Shown here piece after piece: positions 1 through 12,083 of a stretch of DNA of 64,000 bases. Below the pieces are notes generated by a model. The model saw nothing but the letters and a program-made list of their open reading frames with translations, had not been told where the DNA came from and did not search any database. The stretch spans positions 248,001-312,000 of the forward strand of contig CAVNZM010000014.1 in assembly GCA_963693365.1 (NCBI GenBank). Direction: 5' to 3'. The stretch's first letter is position 1, and every line of letters begins with the position of its first letter. This DNA is from Amoebidium appalachense. Lineage: Eukaryota > Ichthyosporea. The translations under genes were made by a program, and so were the position numbers.

Positions 1-523
1 AGCGTCTGATGGTTCGCTTTAACTTGCCATCCTTGTCGGGGGGAGGAAGCTTGGTGGGCACGAAGGGATCATCCAAATCCATGTGGTTGGTGTAGTGGTG
101 GTGTTTGGCGTGAGACAGCTGCCATGAGAAGTAGGGCACATACAGGGCCGTGTGTAAGACATATCCGACCACATCGTTGAGTATTGGGTAGGCAGAAAAG
201 GCACCGTGTCCTGCTTCATGGGCGATGATCCACAGGCCAAACATGGTGGTGCCTTGGTAGAACCAGTATGCAGCCCACAGAAGCCATTGGATAAGTGGCT
301 GGCCGGAAAAGTATGAGTCGAGCTCGACTATTGCCCACGCACAGAAGATGAGTTCGGCAACATCAATGACGATGTGCGCAAACCCACGCAGGGCTGAGCG
401 CTCAAAACAATGGGGTGGGATCGCATCCTTGAGCGTCTTTTTTGTGAATGGAGGCGGGTTTGTGTGTGTGCTCTGCGTGGCTGCGCCTTCCCGCGAAATA
501 TGCGTAATGGGCTTACGACACAT
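1..523 (-). CDS. Delta12/omega-type fatty-acid desaturase, 5' part (runs off the window)
   Basis: Reading the minus strand from the ATG at 523-521 gives 174 open codons to the window edge, so the C-terminal part is missing. The protein has TLKDAIPPHCFERS near residue 35, like the entry motif of plant and fungal Delta12 desaturases. A hydrophobic stretch and histidine box 1 (HEAGHG, about residue 99) follow, then box 2 (HAKHHHYTNH, about residue 137) and DLDDPFVPTK. These boxes bind the di-iron centre of integral ER membrane desaturases that insert a double bond into an acyl chain. The third histidine box would lie beyond the edge. No in-frame ATG occurs upstream before the TATA-like site. Whether it acts at Delta12 or omega-3 cannot be told from this part. 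No intron is visible. Confidence 0.88.
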   Translation of the reverse strand, partial: MCRKPITHISREGAATQSTHTNPPPFTKKTLKDAIPPHCFERSALRGFAHIVIDVAELIFCAWAIVELDSYFSGQPLIQWLLWAAYWFYQGTTMFGLWIIAHEAGHGAFSAYPILNDVVGYVLHTALYVPYFSWQLSHAKHHHYTNHMDLDDPFVPTKLPPPDKDGKLKRTIRR

Positions 524-648
524 GATGCTAGGGCCGTCTCTGACAGAATAGTTTGTGGTGTTTTTGTGAAAACAAATAGGTGCAAGTGCGAGTGTTCTGT
601 AGAAAAAGACGAGACTACAGTAATGACTGATCCACGCAGTTGTTGGAG

Positions 649-656
649 TATTTATA
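649..656 (-). promoter_or_regulatory. TATA-like box upstream of the desaturase
   Basis: The minus strand reads TATAAATA about 126 bases upstream of the desaturase ATG, a reasonable place for a core promoter. Only the motif and spacing support it. Confidence 0.35.
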
Positions 657-1335
<679 letters not shown>

Positions 1336-2072
1336 TAGAATTTTGTAGTGATGTGTTTCTCAAGCCAATCAATACATCTAATAAACAGGTCGTAGTTACG
1401 CGTGTTTAGTCACTAAAATCAAGGATGTTGTAATTTACAGGTTCTCAAGCCAATCAATACATCTAATAAACAGGTCGTAGTTACGCGTGTTTAGTCACCA
1501 AAATCAAGGATGTTGTAATTTACAGGTAGGCTATCTTTCTGGGTGTCTGTTGTGAATGTGACGTGTGTGTGTTGCGGTATTATGTGGTCTATCAAACTAC
1601 ATTTGGCGATACATGACCGTTTAAACTGGTGTGTGTGTGTGTTGTTTGGGCATGCAAACGATGCCACCTTATACTTAATATTAGATCTCCACTGTATAGC
1701 ACGTGTACAGCAAAGGGGTGGTAATTGATCAATAATGCCATCAGCTAGAGAAAGACCAGTTCTACAGGAAGGTAATATGTATTTGGGTGTTATACATTTG
1801 CGAGTGCCATATTTGGCAATATGGTTGAGGCGGTCATTATATATAAAACGAGACATAAGGCTTAGTTTTTCAAGGTGTCTGCTTTCATCGGGTCTGATGC
1901 TAGTGTCGTGTGGTATCTTTTTCCATTTGTTATATTGCGTGATTATCTTGTGATTGTGTACATGTTTAATAAGTAAGTGGCAGTCCAAAGTCACATGCAC
2001 ACTTTTGCGGGGTTTATTTGTATTTGTGCCCGGGGGAGAAGGAGAGAGAGAGGGAAGGAAAGAGGGGAGAGA
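1336..2072 (-). mobile_element. LINE copy 1, 5'-truncated 3' fragment
   Basis: The sequence matches the last ~740 bases of the full LINE at 5.2-10.0 kb (for example the HLLIKHVHNHKIITQYNKW and SLMSRFIY peptides on the minus strand). Similarity stops at about 2072, where unrelated AT-rich sequence begins. Substitutions and an internal 85-bp tandem duplication disrupt the ORF2 end. It is a dead-on-arrival insertion. Confidence 0.85.
1357..1526. repeat. 85-bp tandem duplication in the LINE 3' end
   Basis: Two near-identical 85-bp units, each holding the CAAGCCAATCAATACATC segment. Copies 2 and 4 of the element have this segment once, so the duplication is private to this copy. Confidence 0.9.
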
Positions 2073-2169
2073 CCTTCCATATTTTATGGTTGTCTTCGAG
2101 TATAGTACCTTATACCGTCTCGATTCGATATGAATTAATAATCCTAAAAATGCACCAGCTATAATATAC

Positions 2170-2290
2170 ATCATTCCTATACCTTTATTATCCCATTCCG
2201 AAATGAGCAAATCAATCTGGCTATTTCCGCTTTTCCTTTTTCTCAATTTTGCATTTCTCCCCAGTCGTATTTTCACAATTTCTGGATAAA
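2170..2290 (-). repeat. AT-rich repeat block, copy a
   Basis: On the minus strand this block contains GATTTGCTCATTTCGGAATG. Nearly the same sequence occurs on the plus strand at 10171-10262. Both translate to IDLL(I/V)SEWD, and both copies border LINE fragments. It may be part of another, unrecognised mobile element. Confidence 0.5.
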
Positions 2291-2635
2291 ACGAGATATT
2301 TAGACAAATAATCGCATTATGTCATTGCAACGTTGCTCTCTATTTTTCTATTTTCTCTATTTTTCATTTTTGCAGATTTCGGCATTTTTGCAATAACAAC
2401 CTTTTTACGAGTGAATGTGTAGCCTACTTGAAGCTTAAGTAAATATGGAGACAATGGCAAAGCTTAAGTAAATATGGAGACAGTGGCATCTCAAACTCTC
2501 ATTAGTCGTGATACACAGTTCACGCCCGTTTTTAGTTTCACGCCTGGGGCCAGAGTTGGCCCACCAGACTTGCATGGTATACGTGCAGGCTCGACTAAGC
2601 CACAGTAATAATGGTGAGTGTCGCTTTTGTACAGC
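2291..2635. other. Non-coding AT-rich to mixed sequence
   Basis: A short direct repeat (AAGCTTAAGTAAATATGGAG at about 2430 and 2461) is visible. No gene was recognised. Confidence 0.5.
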
Positions 2636-3149
2636 TGCCCCCCCCCTAACCCCCTCCTGCTCCATCCCTCTCTGTCTCCCTCTCCCTTTCCACCCCTCCC
2701 TTCCTCCCTCCCCCTCCTGCTCCATCCCTCTCTGTCTCCCTCTCCCTTTCCACCCCTCCCTTCCTCCCTCCCCCCCCTCCCCCCCCCCCTCCCTCTCTCC
2801 CTCCCTCCCGCTACCTCGCTCTCTCACCCTCCCTCCCTCTCTCTCTCCCTCGTTCCCTCCCTCCTCCCCTCCCTCCCCCCTTCACCCCCGGCTCTCTGTC
2901 CCTCCCTCCCTCTTTCTCTCCTGTCCTCCTCTCCGAGTCCCTCTCGCACTCCCTCCCTTCTTTCCTCTCCCCCCCCCCCCCCCCCCATCTCCCCCCCTCT
3001 CTCTCCCTCCTCGTGCCCCCCCACTCTCTCCCTTCTGTGAATATTGAGGTTCCCCCACTTGCTGTCCGTCCGTCCATTGCTCCCTCTCTTTCCTTCCCCC
3101 CCCCTTCCTCCCCTCCCCTGTCTCTGTTTCTCGCCCCCTCCCTCCGCCC

Positions 3150-3193
<44 letters not shown>

Positions 3194-3400
3194 CCTCCAC
3201 CCAACCAACCCCACGTCTCGCTCCCTCCCTCCCTCGCTCCCTCGCTCCCGCTCCCTCCCTCTCCCCCCCTCCCCTCCCCCCCCCCCCTCCCCCTCTCTCT
3301 CTCTCACACACTCTCTGAGACTCTCTCTCTCTCTTCCCCTCCTCCCCCTCCCCTCCCCCCCCCCCCCCCCTCTCTCCCTCCTGCCACCTTTTTCTGCTTT
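2636..3400. repeat. C/CT-rich low-complexity tract with a 60-bp tandem repeat
   Basis: Runs of CCCT and CTCCCT with a poly-C core at 3151-3192. Positions 2656-2715 and 2716-2775 are two copies of one 60-bp unit. Long frames here are Pro/Ser or Gly/Arg repeats on opposite strands and are not genes. Confidence 0.9.
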
Positions 3401-3838
3401 CTTATTGTCTGGCTGGGCTACGTCCTGTTCTAACTTTTAGCTCTCGAAATGTCTGAACACTTGTGCCTTTTCGTCTCTTGCCCCCATTTCCTTTTCTGTC
3501 CAAGTATTCTGTGTGAGGCATCTAAGGGAGTGGGCAGGCTCGTGTGTGCAACGGCAACAGATAGTGTTGGCTCTTGCATTTGTCTTTTTGCAAAATTTTT
3601 GTGTGCATGGCTGTCATGGCCCACACACGTGCGAGTGCTTGCCGTATGCACAGGTGTTTCTTACTTCCCCCGTCTGTCTCTTTAACATGTCAATGGTTCC
3701 TAGTCCTGTCTGCTTGTCGTTGCACACACATGCGTATGGTGGGTGGATAGCGGGCAAAGTGGTGTGTGCCCTTTGTTTTGCAATGACTGATTTATATTGT
3801 CCGTCATGAAAAAAACAAGGCATTCTAACCCTTTTTAA

Positions 3839-3872
<34 letters not shown>

Positions 3873-4086
3873 ACCACCACCACCACCACCACCACTACGA
3901 CACACACAGTCACACACACACACACACACACAACACTTACATGCACAAAAGGTCGTCGCCCCATTCTTTGTGCTGTTCCTCCTTTATTCCTATCTTGTTT
4001 CCATCTGGACCTCCTTATTGTTTATTTCCCCCCGTGCCCAGCCCTCAGTCTTGGACTTCTCGTTATCGACGATCTCTCTCTCTCTC

Positions 4087-4120
<34 letters not shown>

Positions 4121-5222
4121 TTTTCCCCCCCTCACACATAATTAGTGACCTTCGCGTGCACCACACACACACAAGCATGCGCGCACGCACACACACACAC
4201 CGCCACACACACACACACACATACACACACACGTGTACACACACCCACACACCCACACACCCACACACACGTGTGTGCGTGCTCAAAATGAGGGCGGCGT
4301 GTAAGATTATTCATGCTACATGTGCACACGACCACACCACACACAATGCTTGTAGGTTCGTCAGGACGTGAAGGTTGTAAACGAATAAAAAGGTACATGC
4401 TCTCTTTTTCTTATGGACAAAGGTACAGAGCAAAGTGCAACTGTTGTGCTTGTTGTCCCGGTGACTGCAAGTTCAACAGCTACCACAAAGCACGCATGCT
4501 TGCCCCCCTCCCCCCCTCCCCCCCTCCCCCCTCCCCCCCCCCCCCCCCTCCCCCCCTCCCCCCCCCCCCCCCCTCTCTCTCTCTCGCTCTCTCCACTCCC
4601 CCCCCCCCCCCCCCCCCCCCCCTCCCTCCCTTCCTCCGCTTCCGCTTTGGCTTCCTCCCTCCCTCCCTCCCACCCTCGGAGTCCCTCCCTCCCTACCCCC
4701 ATACCTCCCTCCCTCCCTCCCTCCCTCCCTCCACTCCTCTCACTCTTTCTGTGCATGTGTATGTGTGTGTCTGTATACGTACGTCTGTATACGGAGGGGA
4801 GGATGGGTTACTGTGGTTGCAACTAACCTCACCTTTGTCAGTGAAGCCTCCATCAACCAGAGCTTTGAGCTCTTCTCGATTGGTACACAGTTCCAATGCT
4901 TTTGGTGGCGCCATGCCGGTTACAAGTTTAACTCTTGCAGCAGCGTCAACAACTTGATAAGACCAGGGACTTCGTAATAACAGGAACGGCTATTCGTACC
5001 GTGAAAGAGAGACCAGCCAGCAGTAGGCCCGTGAGCCAAGAATTACAAGGTGCAGTCGCGACTAACTGGCCACCATTCTTTGAACATGACTAGTGCAGTC
5101 GCCTATTGCAACCCAACGTTAACTGTTTAACCATTGCCCAACCCAACGGTCAACGGTCAGCTCGCCGTCGACGGTCACGTAAAACCAACAAAAATAACAT
5201 CTGCTTACACGCATATGGCAGA
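3401..5222. other. Low-complexity intergenic DNA
   Basis: Holds poly-C runs at 3841-3872 and 4090-4120, CA-rich sequence at 4160-4270, CCCT-rich sequence at 4500-4740 and unremarkable sequence between. The poly-C at 3841 follows a segment ending GGCATTCTAACCC, resembling the poly-C-tailed repeat described elsewhere. No gene was recognised. Confidence 0.5.
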
Positions 5223-5415
5223 GGGGTTTACGCTGTTTACTCGAGGCAAAGAGAACCAGTCTCAGGTAGGGGGGGGGGGTTTGCTCGGAATATCCCCTCA
5301 GCGGTATATCATGATCACGTACATAGATGTCGGGTGGTGACTATATATCAGGGTTTACTTTCTCTACGAGACACCATAAAGACTACAAGGAGAAATCAAT
5401 TAGTTGGGGTTCCCC

Positions 5416-5453
<38 letters not shown>

Positions 5454-5619
5454 TTTTTTATTATTTTTTTTTTTATTTTTTATTTTTTTTTTGTTTTTTT
5501 TTATTTATTTATTTTTTTTTTTTTTTTTTTTTTTAAAGGGGCTCCCCTCGGGACACTCGGTATCAGCTGGTTGTGTGTGTGTGTGTGTGTGTGTGTTTGT
5601 GTGTGTGTGTGCGCGTGCG

Positions 5620-8600
5620 CTATAGTTTTGTAGTGATGTGTTTCTCAAGCCAATCAATACATCTAATAAACAGGTCGTAGTTACGCGTGTTTAGTATAAA
5701 ATCAAGGATGTTGTAATTTACAGGTAGGCTATCTTTCTGGGTGTCTGTTGTGAATGTGACGTGTGTGTGTTGCGGTATTATGTGGTCTATCAAACTACAT
5801 TTGGCGATACATGACCGGTTAAACTGGTGTGTGTGTGTGTTGTTTGGGCATGCAAATGATGCCACCTTATACTTATTAGATCTCCACTGTATAGCACGTG
5901 TACAGTAAAAGCGTGGTAATTGATCAATAATACCATCAGCTAGAGAAAGACCAGTTCTACAGGAAGGTAATATGTATTTAGGTGTTATACACTTGCGAGT
6001 GCCATATTTGGCAATATGGTTGAGGCGGTCAGTATATATAAAACGAGACATAAGGCTTAGTTTTTCAAGGTGTATGCTTTCATCGGGTCTAGTGTCGTGT
6101 GGTATCTTTTTCCATTTGTTATATTGCGTGATTATCTTGTGATTGTGTACATGTTTAATAAGTAAGTGGCAGTCCAAAGTCACACACACACTATTGCGGG
6201 GTTTATTTGTATTTGTGCCCAGGGGAGAAGGGGAGAGAGAGGGGAGGAAAGAGGGGAGAGGTGAGGAGGGGACAGGTCGGATAGAGAAGAGAGGGTGGGA
6301 GGGCAAATACTTCTTTAAGCGGCTTATGTGCTTATTGAATTTCAACGCGAGATAGGATACTCTAGCAGCTATTGGGACCAGACCATATATCGAGAGCGTT
6401 ACAGGCCCAGGTTTACAACAGTTGTTAGATAGAAAGGAGGCAACTTCTGCTTCAAGGAAATTTGCCAAGGGTTTAAGCGCTCTAGTTCTCTCTTTCTTGA
6501 TCCAAGCGGCGAGAAGGGGTAAACCATATTCACATGCCGGGAAGACAAAAGTGCGAATAAATGTAAGTCTAATAGAAGGATAGAAGGATGGAGGGGTGTG
6601 TCTTTAAAAATATTAGCCGAGAAGAAAGCTAACCGCTTACGAGCCAACTCTACCCTCTTTTCGACCATATGGGGAAACATAACACCAACAGAATCAACCG
6701 GAACACCAAGATATTTGTATTCTGGAACTATAGGTACAGGTTTAGATGATAATGTAAATGTGTGTAAATTGTTAGCTATATCAGGTACAAGAACACCACA
6801 TTTGTCTATGTTAAGGATCATAAGGTTTGCCTTGCACCACTCTGACACTACATCGAACAATCTTTGCAGGCGTCTAGGGGTACGGGCAAGGAGGGACAGA
6901 TCATCAGCATAGAGAAGTGCAGGCGGAAAGTTATTAATAGGGTCATCGTTTTCGGCGTAAATCTTGACAGCCAAATCATCTATAAATAGGTTAAACAAAA
7001 AGGGGCTAAGCAATGAACCCTGCAAGAGACCTCTAGTACGAGCAAAACCATATGAAAGATGCCCATTAACCACAGCTCTACCATAGGTTTGAGACAAGAG
7101 TGCTTCTAACAGAACACCAATGCAGTGTGGTACACCCCGTGCAGCAAGCTTTTCCCATAGGAGACCAGGGGAGACAGAATCGTAAGCAGTTTTCCAATCA
7201 ATAAAGCCAACATATTGTGCACCAACTTGCATAGAATCGTGCAGTGCCATTATTTGAACATAACATGAATTGTTTTTACGAAAAGCGGATTGGCATGGGT
7301 GTATGTGAAGAATAGATTGAAACCTAGGGTGATGTGCAAATAACCTAAGTAAGCAAGCTTCAAAGAATCTACGAACAACCTGGGTTAGTGTAATGGGGCG
7401 AAAGGATGATATGGGGCCCTCAGAGTCCTTCTTAACTATGGGGATCACTAAGGTATCTAACCAAGATGACGGGACATGTCCACATTTAACACACCAAGAA
7501 AAGAGAGAGCTTAACATGATAGTAAGATCAGGTTTAATAGCACGATCACTTTCCTTTTGTGGGTAGGAGGGAACAAGGATTTTAAGAAACCCAGCAGGGA
7601 GTCCATCAGGTCCACAAGACTTACTAGAGCTATAACTAGATATCACAGACCATATGGCATCGGGACTGAAAAAGGGGAGGATCGATTCTATGGGGATAGA
7701 TGGGTCTACAGGCCACACAATAGGTTTCTGAGCGGGGGTCCTATCTTTAAACAGTTCCGAGAAATACTTATCAGAGTCTATGAGGGGGTCTCCAGTGGTA
7801 TCACCAATAATACGAGCAGGGGGGCCAAATCGATTCATACTAGCAAGCCGGCGCAAGCTTTCCTTTTGAGACAGGGGTTCACCTAGTCTAGCGGGAGTGG
7901 TGTTTGGTAACAAGAGAGCATCGGGATATTCCTTCCTACCACCGCCAGCATAATCACCGAGATCTATCAAATCATCAACAATAAAGTTAGTGCATGTATC
8001 TAGTACGAGATGTGAATCTGGCCTGGCTTGTGCAGATTCTAATAGGCGCATATATATAGGGTGTTTCGTAGCATAGCATACACATACATCAACTCTACCC
8101 CACTGTGACTTAAGCTGGGATAGACGGAGGCGAAAGGTGGGAGGGGGAGGGGGGAGCAGATCAAGGGAGATCTTAGGTAGGAAAAGGATAGGAGAGTGGT
8201 CAGATGACCTAGAGAGGTTAGGAGGGAGAGAGAGTTTTGACATGGTTGATGGCCAAAAGGCCACTCCCCAGTCGGTGTTGTGGGCATGGGATATTTGAGG
8301 GAACCGCAAAGTGTGACTTTGGACATACCTTGCTAAAGGGATAGCACGCTCCGGGGGCTTAGATGGGTACCCGACACTCACTTGCAGTGTGTCTGTGTGG
8401 TGGAGTCGCGTGTTAAAATCACCTAAAATAACAGTGGACATTGGTAACTGTGACAACTCGTGAGTCAATTCGACAACCGACATAGATGGTGGGTAATATA
8501 CAAAAGTAAAAACATTAGAAAGAAACTCTATAGAAACCGAGAATTCCGTTTTTGCTACCGGTTTGCACTTCACTCTCACGTGTGGTGCGGCAAGTACAAT

Positions 8601-8822
8601 AATGCCTCGGTTTTTCGCGTAACCGGGGTGTGTGGATGTGTCGACCAATGTAGAGTTGAATTTGTGGTGGTTTTTAAACTGTGTTTCGCAAATCACTGTA
8701 AACGTGTGGTTGTTTGTCTGTTGTTGTATGTAGCTGATTTTATCGTCGAGTGTCCCGGGGGGGAGGCCCTTTTGGGGGCCCAGTGTCCGAGCATTCCAGA
8801 AGAAGAAGGATAAATTAGGCAT
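5620..8822 (-). pseudogene. LINE ORF2: APE endonuclease and reverse transcriptase, one frameshift
   Basis: The endonuclease part shows WNARTL near the start, ICETQ, GDFNTR and SRSSDHSPI, the usual metal- and DNA-contact motifs. The RT part shows FIDWKTAYDSV, GLLQGSLLSPFLF, LLYADDLSLLA (catalytic YADD) and YKYLGVPV. A cysteine/histidine-rich C-terminus (CPNNTHTHQ, CIAKC) follows. Frame breaks where ATAGAAGG is tandemly doubled (plus-strand 6572-6587). Copies at 10.8 and 62.5 kb lack the doubling and read straight through, for example FPACEYGLPLLAAW. Without those 8 bases the frame is 1064 codons. The LINE clade is not assigned. Confidence 0.85.
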
Positions 8823-9981
8823 CGGTTTGGTCCGACACCTGTGGGGTTGGTTCCCACTTGTCGCTTACGGGGTCGTATGCACGACCTTCCGCCAGCGCGA
8901 ACAGTTCGCAGAAGAGCTCGATTTCCATCTCGCATCGGCGTTTGCGCTCGAGCAGTTTCTCACCAGAAAACATTGGTTCCTTCGTGTCCGTGTCTATCAC
9001 GCTCGTAGCATCGTTTTCCAACTTTGCGAGGAACTCTTTTGCCTTGCTGATGCGTACACGACAACGTGTGGCGCACGCATTCTTAGCAGACACTTTACGT
9101 TCTTTGTCTGCTTTCTGAATGTTTTCCGGCGCGCATGGGTCGTAGCTTGGGAGGTGGGTGAAGAAGCTTCCACACCCCTTTGTCGCGTCACGGATGAACG
9201 CACGGTTATAGTCGCCCCGTACTGCTATTTCCAGCACATCGTATCCAATGAAGGACAGACAAAGGATGCGAGAGCACCGGAAGCCGAGAGCCTTGAAGAT
9301 GGACCACATGGCCCTGTGTGGGCGTCTGCCGTGCTTGACTTTGAAATACACCCTCTCGTATTTGGGTGGGATGTTGATGTTACCGTTTGCTTGGGTGTTC
9401 CCCTTAGCCGGCGGTTTGGGAGGGGAGTTGCGGCGGTACTCGTTGCCTGCAAGAATGCTGGCATATGTTTCCTTGGCAATTTGGCGGAGCTCGGGTGTTT
9501 TACGAGAGTTCGCATATTCTAGGAACTCTGCCGGGAGCTGTGCTTCCGGTCCTGTGTTGTTTTGTGTTGGGGTGGAAATGTCTCCGTCGCGAGATGTTTG
9601 CTCATGAGTTTTGGGGTTTTGCGATCCACTAATGTTTAGCTGGGCTGTGAGTGAATCAATGGTGAGCTTGAGTTGGGTATTTTCTGTTTGGAGTTTTTCT
9701 ATCATGTTCTTGAGTGGTAACAGCTCATTTAGCTGTTTCTTAACGAGGGCAAGTTCTGCCAGTACTGTATCAACCGAAAGTTTCGGGATGGTTGTTATTG
9801 TGTTTCTACGGAGTGGTGTGGTGTTATTCTGAATGGGTAGTGTATTGTAAATAGGTGTTGCGCTTAGTCTAAGGCGATGTTTTTCTGGTTGTGCATCTGT
9901 GGTAGGTGTATACGTCGAAAAAAGCCAAAAATGGGAAAAAGGATAAATTGGCGATATTGCAAAAATTCCAAAATAGCGCAA
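8815..9981 (-). CDS. LINE ORF1 protein (coiled-coil, nucleic-acid-binding type)
   Basis: An intact 388-codon frame. Residues ~70-115 form leucine heptads (LALVKKQLNELLPLKNMIEK and following), a coiled coil like those used for ORF1 trimerisation in LINEs. The middle is Pro/Asn/Thr-rich. The C-terminal half is basic with several cysteines and could bind RNA, but no CCHC knuckle is clear. ORF1 proteins package the LINE RNA in the cytoplasm. The stop codon overlaps the ORF2 start in ATGCCTAA, suggesting termination-reinitiation. The N-terminal methionine lies in AT-rich sequence that may precede the real element, so the first ~30 residues are uncertain. Confidence 0.75.
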   Translation of the reverse strand: MRYFGIFAISPIYPFSHFWLFSTYTPTTDAQPEKHRLRLSATPIYNTLPIQNNTTPLRRNTITTIPKLSVDTVLAELALVKKQLNELLPLKNMIEKLQTENTQLKLTIDSLTAQLNISGSQNPKTHEQTSRDGDISTPTQNNTGPEAQLPAEFLEYANSRKTPELRQIAKETYASILAGNEYRRNSPPKPPAKGNTQANGNINIPPKYERVYFKVKHGRRPHRAMWSIFKALGFRCSRILCLSFIGYDVLEIAVRGDYNRAFIRDATKGCGSFFTHLPSYDPCAPENIQKADKERKVSAKNACATRCRVRISKAKEFLAKLENDATSVIDTDTKEPMFSGEKLLERKRRCEMEIELFCELFALAEGRAYDPVSDKWEPTPQVSDQTDA

Positions 9982-10513
9982 CTAGAACCGAACCGTCGAA
10001 ATGATCTTGAAAATACGAGTAAATCGATAAAATCGATATATCCTGATATTTTGAAATGCATTTTATGGGTTTTCAAAAATCGTTTATCCGTTGAATGATA
10101 TTTCAAAAATGTGAAAATTTTAGAATTTATCAGCAGAATATTTGGCATATCTCACTAAAGTTTATGAAGAAAAGGAAAAATGCGAAAATGGAAATGAGGA
10201 AAAAGCCCATATTGATTTGCTCGTTTCGGAATGGGATAGGATGTATCGAAAATACTCATTCTTGTGTTTATGATGCCTTCGTTATTCTTTCCTACTAATT
10301 GAGTACTATTAACATAGTACTTTCCCTTCATTACAATTTAAGATTTTTATTAAGTCCATAAATTCCAAATTATGATTTGCTAAAATTCCAAAATTGACAT
10401 TTTTCGGATTTTTGACATTTTCTGGATTTAGGATTTTTATTTTCATCTTATATAGCGTGACGAAAGCTTAGAATAAGAGTAGAGGAGAGAGGAGAAGGGT
10501 ATCGTGAGGGGCC
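9982..10513. other. AT-rich sequence between LINE copies, with AT-rich block copy b
   Basis: Strongly AT-rich, unlike the rest of the window. Positions 10171-10262 (plus) match the minus strand of 2170-2290 around GATTTGCTCGTTTCGGAATG. No conserved gene. It may be the LINE 5' UTR, or an older element into which LINEs inserted. Confidence 0.45.
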
Positions 10514-11357
10514 AGGTGAGGAGGGACAGGTCGGATAGAGAAGAGAGGGTGGGAGGGCAAATACTTCTTTAAGCGGCTTATGTGCTTATTGAATTTCAGC
10601 GCGAGATGGGATACTCTAGCAGCTATTGGGACCAGACCACATATCGAGAGCGTTACAGGCCCAGGTTTACAACAGTTGTTAGATAGAAAGGAGGCAACTT
10701 CTGCTTCACGGAAATTTGCCAAGGGTTTAAGCGCTCTAGTTCTCTCTTTCTTGATCCAAGCGGCGAGAAGGGGTAAACCATATTCACAAGCCGGGAAGAC
10801 AAAAATGCGAATAAATGTAAGTCTAATAGAAGGACGGAGGGGTGTGTCTTTAAAAATATTAGCCGAGAAGAAAGCTAACCGCTTACGAGCCAACTCTACC
10901 CTCTTTTCGACCATATGGGAAAACATAGCACCAACAGAATTAACCGGAACACCAAGATATTTGTATTCTGGAACTATAGGTACAGGTTTAGATGATAATG
11001 TAAATATGTGTATAATGTTAGCTATATCAGGTACAAGAACACCCGGTGACATTTGTCTATGTTAAGGATCATAAGGTTTGCCTTGCACCACTCTGACACT
11101 ACATCGAACAATCTTTGCAGGCGTCTAGGGGTACGGGCAAGGAGGGACAGATCATCCGCATAGAGAAGTGCAGGCGGAAAGTTATTAATGGGGTCATCAT
11201 TTTCGGCATAAATCTTGACAGCCAAATCATCTATAAATAGGTTAAACAAAAATAACCCTGCAAGAGACCTCGCGTACGAGCAAAACCATATGAAAGATGC
11301 CCATTAACCACAGGTCTACCATAGGTTTGAGACAAGAGTGCTTCTAACAGAACGCCA
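10514..11357 (-). mobile_element. LINE copy 3, truncated at both ends
   Basis: Matches the C-terminal RT region of ORF2 (LLYADDLSLLART and FPACEYGLPLLAAW on the minus strand) but lacks the 3' end below 10514 and everything 5' of 11357. It has a ~14-base deletion near 11248 and a small insertion near 11042, so it is non-functional. It keeps the undoubled ATAGAAGG site and so shows the ancestral ORF2 frame. Confidence 0.85.
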
Positions 11358-11503
11358 TATGCACGTACGCGTGCACTGCAGCTGTTCACGCGAGCTTGTG
11401 TGCATGTGTGCATTCATAGTGTGCTATATGTCATATTACATTGTGTGCACGTCTATTTCACTAGCGGCGTGTGTGTGTGTGTGTGTGCGTGTGTGACACT
11501 GTG

Positions 11504-11540
<37 letters not shown>

Positions 11541-11883
11541 TGCTGTACAAGCCCCATAAACGTACAAAGTTGGGCATGCACACACATGCATTGCCCACAC
11601 ACCATGCATCGTTCGTGAGGGAAATTATTCTTGATTTACGCAAATAGAGGTGCCCAAGCAACCAGCGCCTGCCACCCTGCCACACACGTGCTTTGTAATC
11701 ACATCAAAGTCTAACTAACGTGCACACATGCCGAGAGATTGAGTTCAATCGATCGATGCTGTGCATTCAACTATCCCAGAGTTCAACGAAACAAATATGC
11801 AAAGCGCCCATCCTCAGCCCGTTGGGCCAACCAAATTCTTTCCTACCACCCACTCTTCTCTACCTGCTTCGATCTCCGATTCA
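11358..11883. other. Non-coding spacer with TG tracts
   Basis: Contains (TG)n at 11469-11537 and unremarkable sequence. No gene was recognised. It lies downstream of the 3' end of PRPF31. Confidence 0.5.
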
Positions 11884-11889
11884 TTTATT
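11884..11889 (-). terminator. Candidate poly(A) signal of PRPF31
   Basis: AATAAA on the minus strand, about 195 bases past the PRPF31 stop codon. Motif and position only. Confidence 0.45.
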
Positions 11890-11912
11890 ATATCTTTTCG
11901 CATAGTGCTCCC

Positions 11913-11927
11913 CCCCCCCCCCCCCCC

Positions 11928-11961
<34 letters not shown>

Positions 11962-12010
11962 ACAAACAAAACAAAACAAAACAAACAAAACAAAACAAAA
12001 CAAAACACCC
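11913..12010. repeat. Poly-C/poly-A composite and CAAAA repeats
   Basis: About 18 C followed by about 28 A, then (ACAAA)n-like units. It lies in the 3' flank of PRPF31. Confidence 0.9.
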
Positions 12011-12083
12011 ACCCACCACCCACACACACACCATAAAACAAGCCAACAACAAACACAACAAGCAAAGTATCCCAGTCCCTACG

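Larger units (their letters stand above)
5223..9981 (-). mobile_element. Non-LTR retrotransposon (LINE), nearly full length, APE-type
   Basis: From 5' (9981) to 3' (5223) on the minus strand it carries ORF1 (coiled coil), ORF2 (apurinic endonuclease plus reverse transcriptase), a (CA)n tract, an A-rich stretch (plus-strand T at 5419-5534) and a ~200-bp tail. The same order (ORF2 end, (TG)n, T run, tail) recurs at 61.2-62.7 kb, so the tail belongs to the element or to a repeat fixed to it. The 5' end is set only by the ORF1 start and may extend further. ORF2 is broken by one 8-bp duplication, so this copy is recent but probably inactive. Confidence 0.88.

Noticed and set aside
2824-3433. Pro/Ser-rich or Gly/Arg/Glu-rich frames over C-rich DNA
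   Set aside because: Composition artefacts of CCCT/CT tracts, with equal openness on both strands.
8858-9607. Plus-strand frames over the LINE ORF1
   Set aside because: Antisense shadows of ORF1, which has the coiled-coil heptads and the ORF2 overlap.
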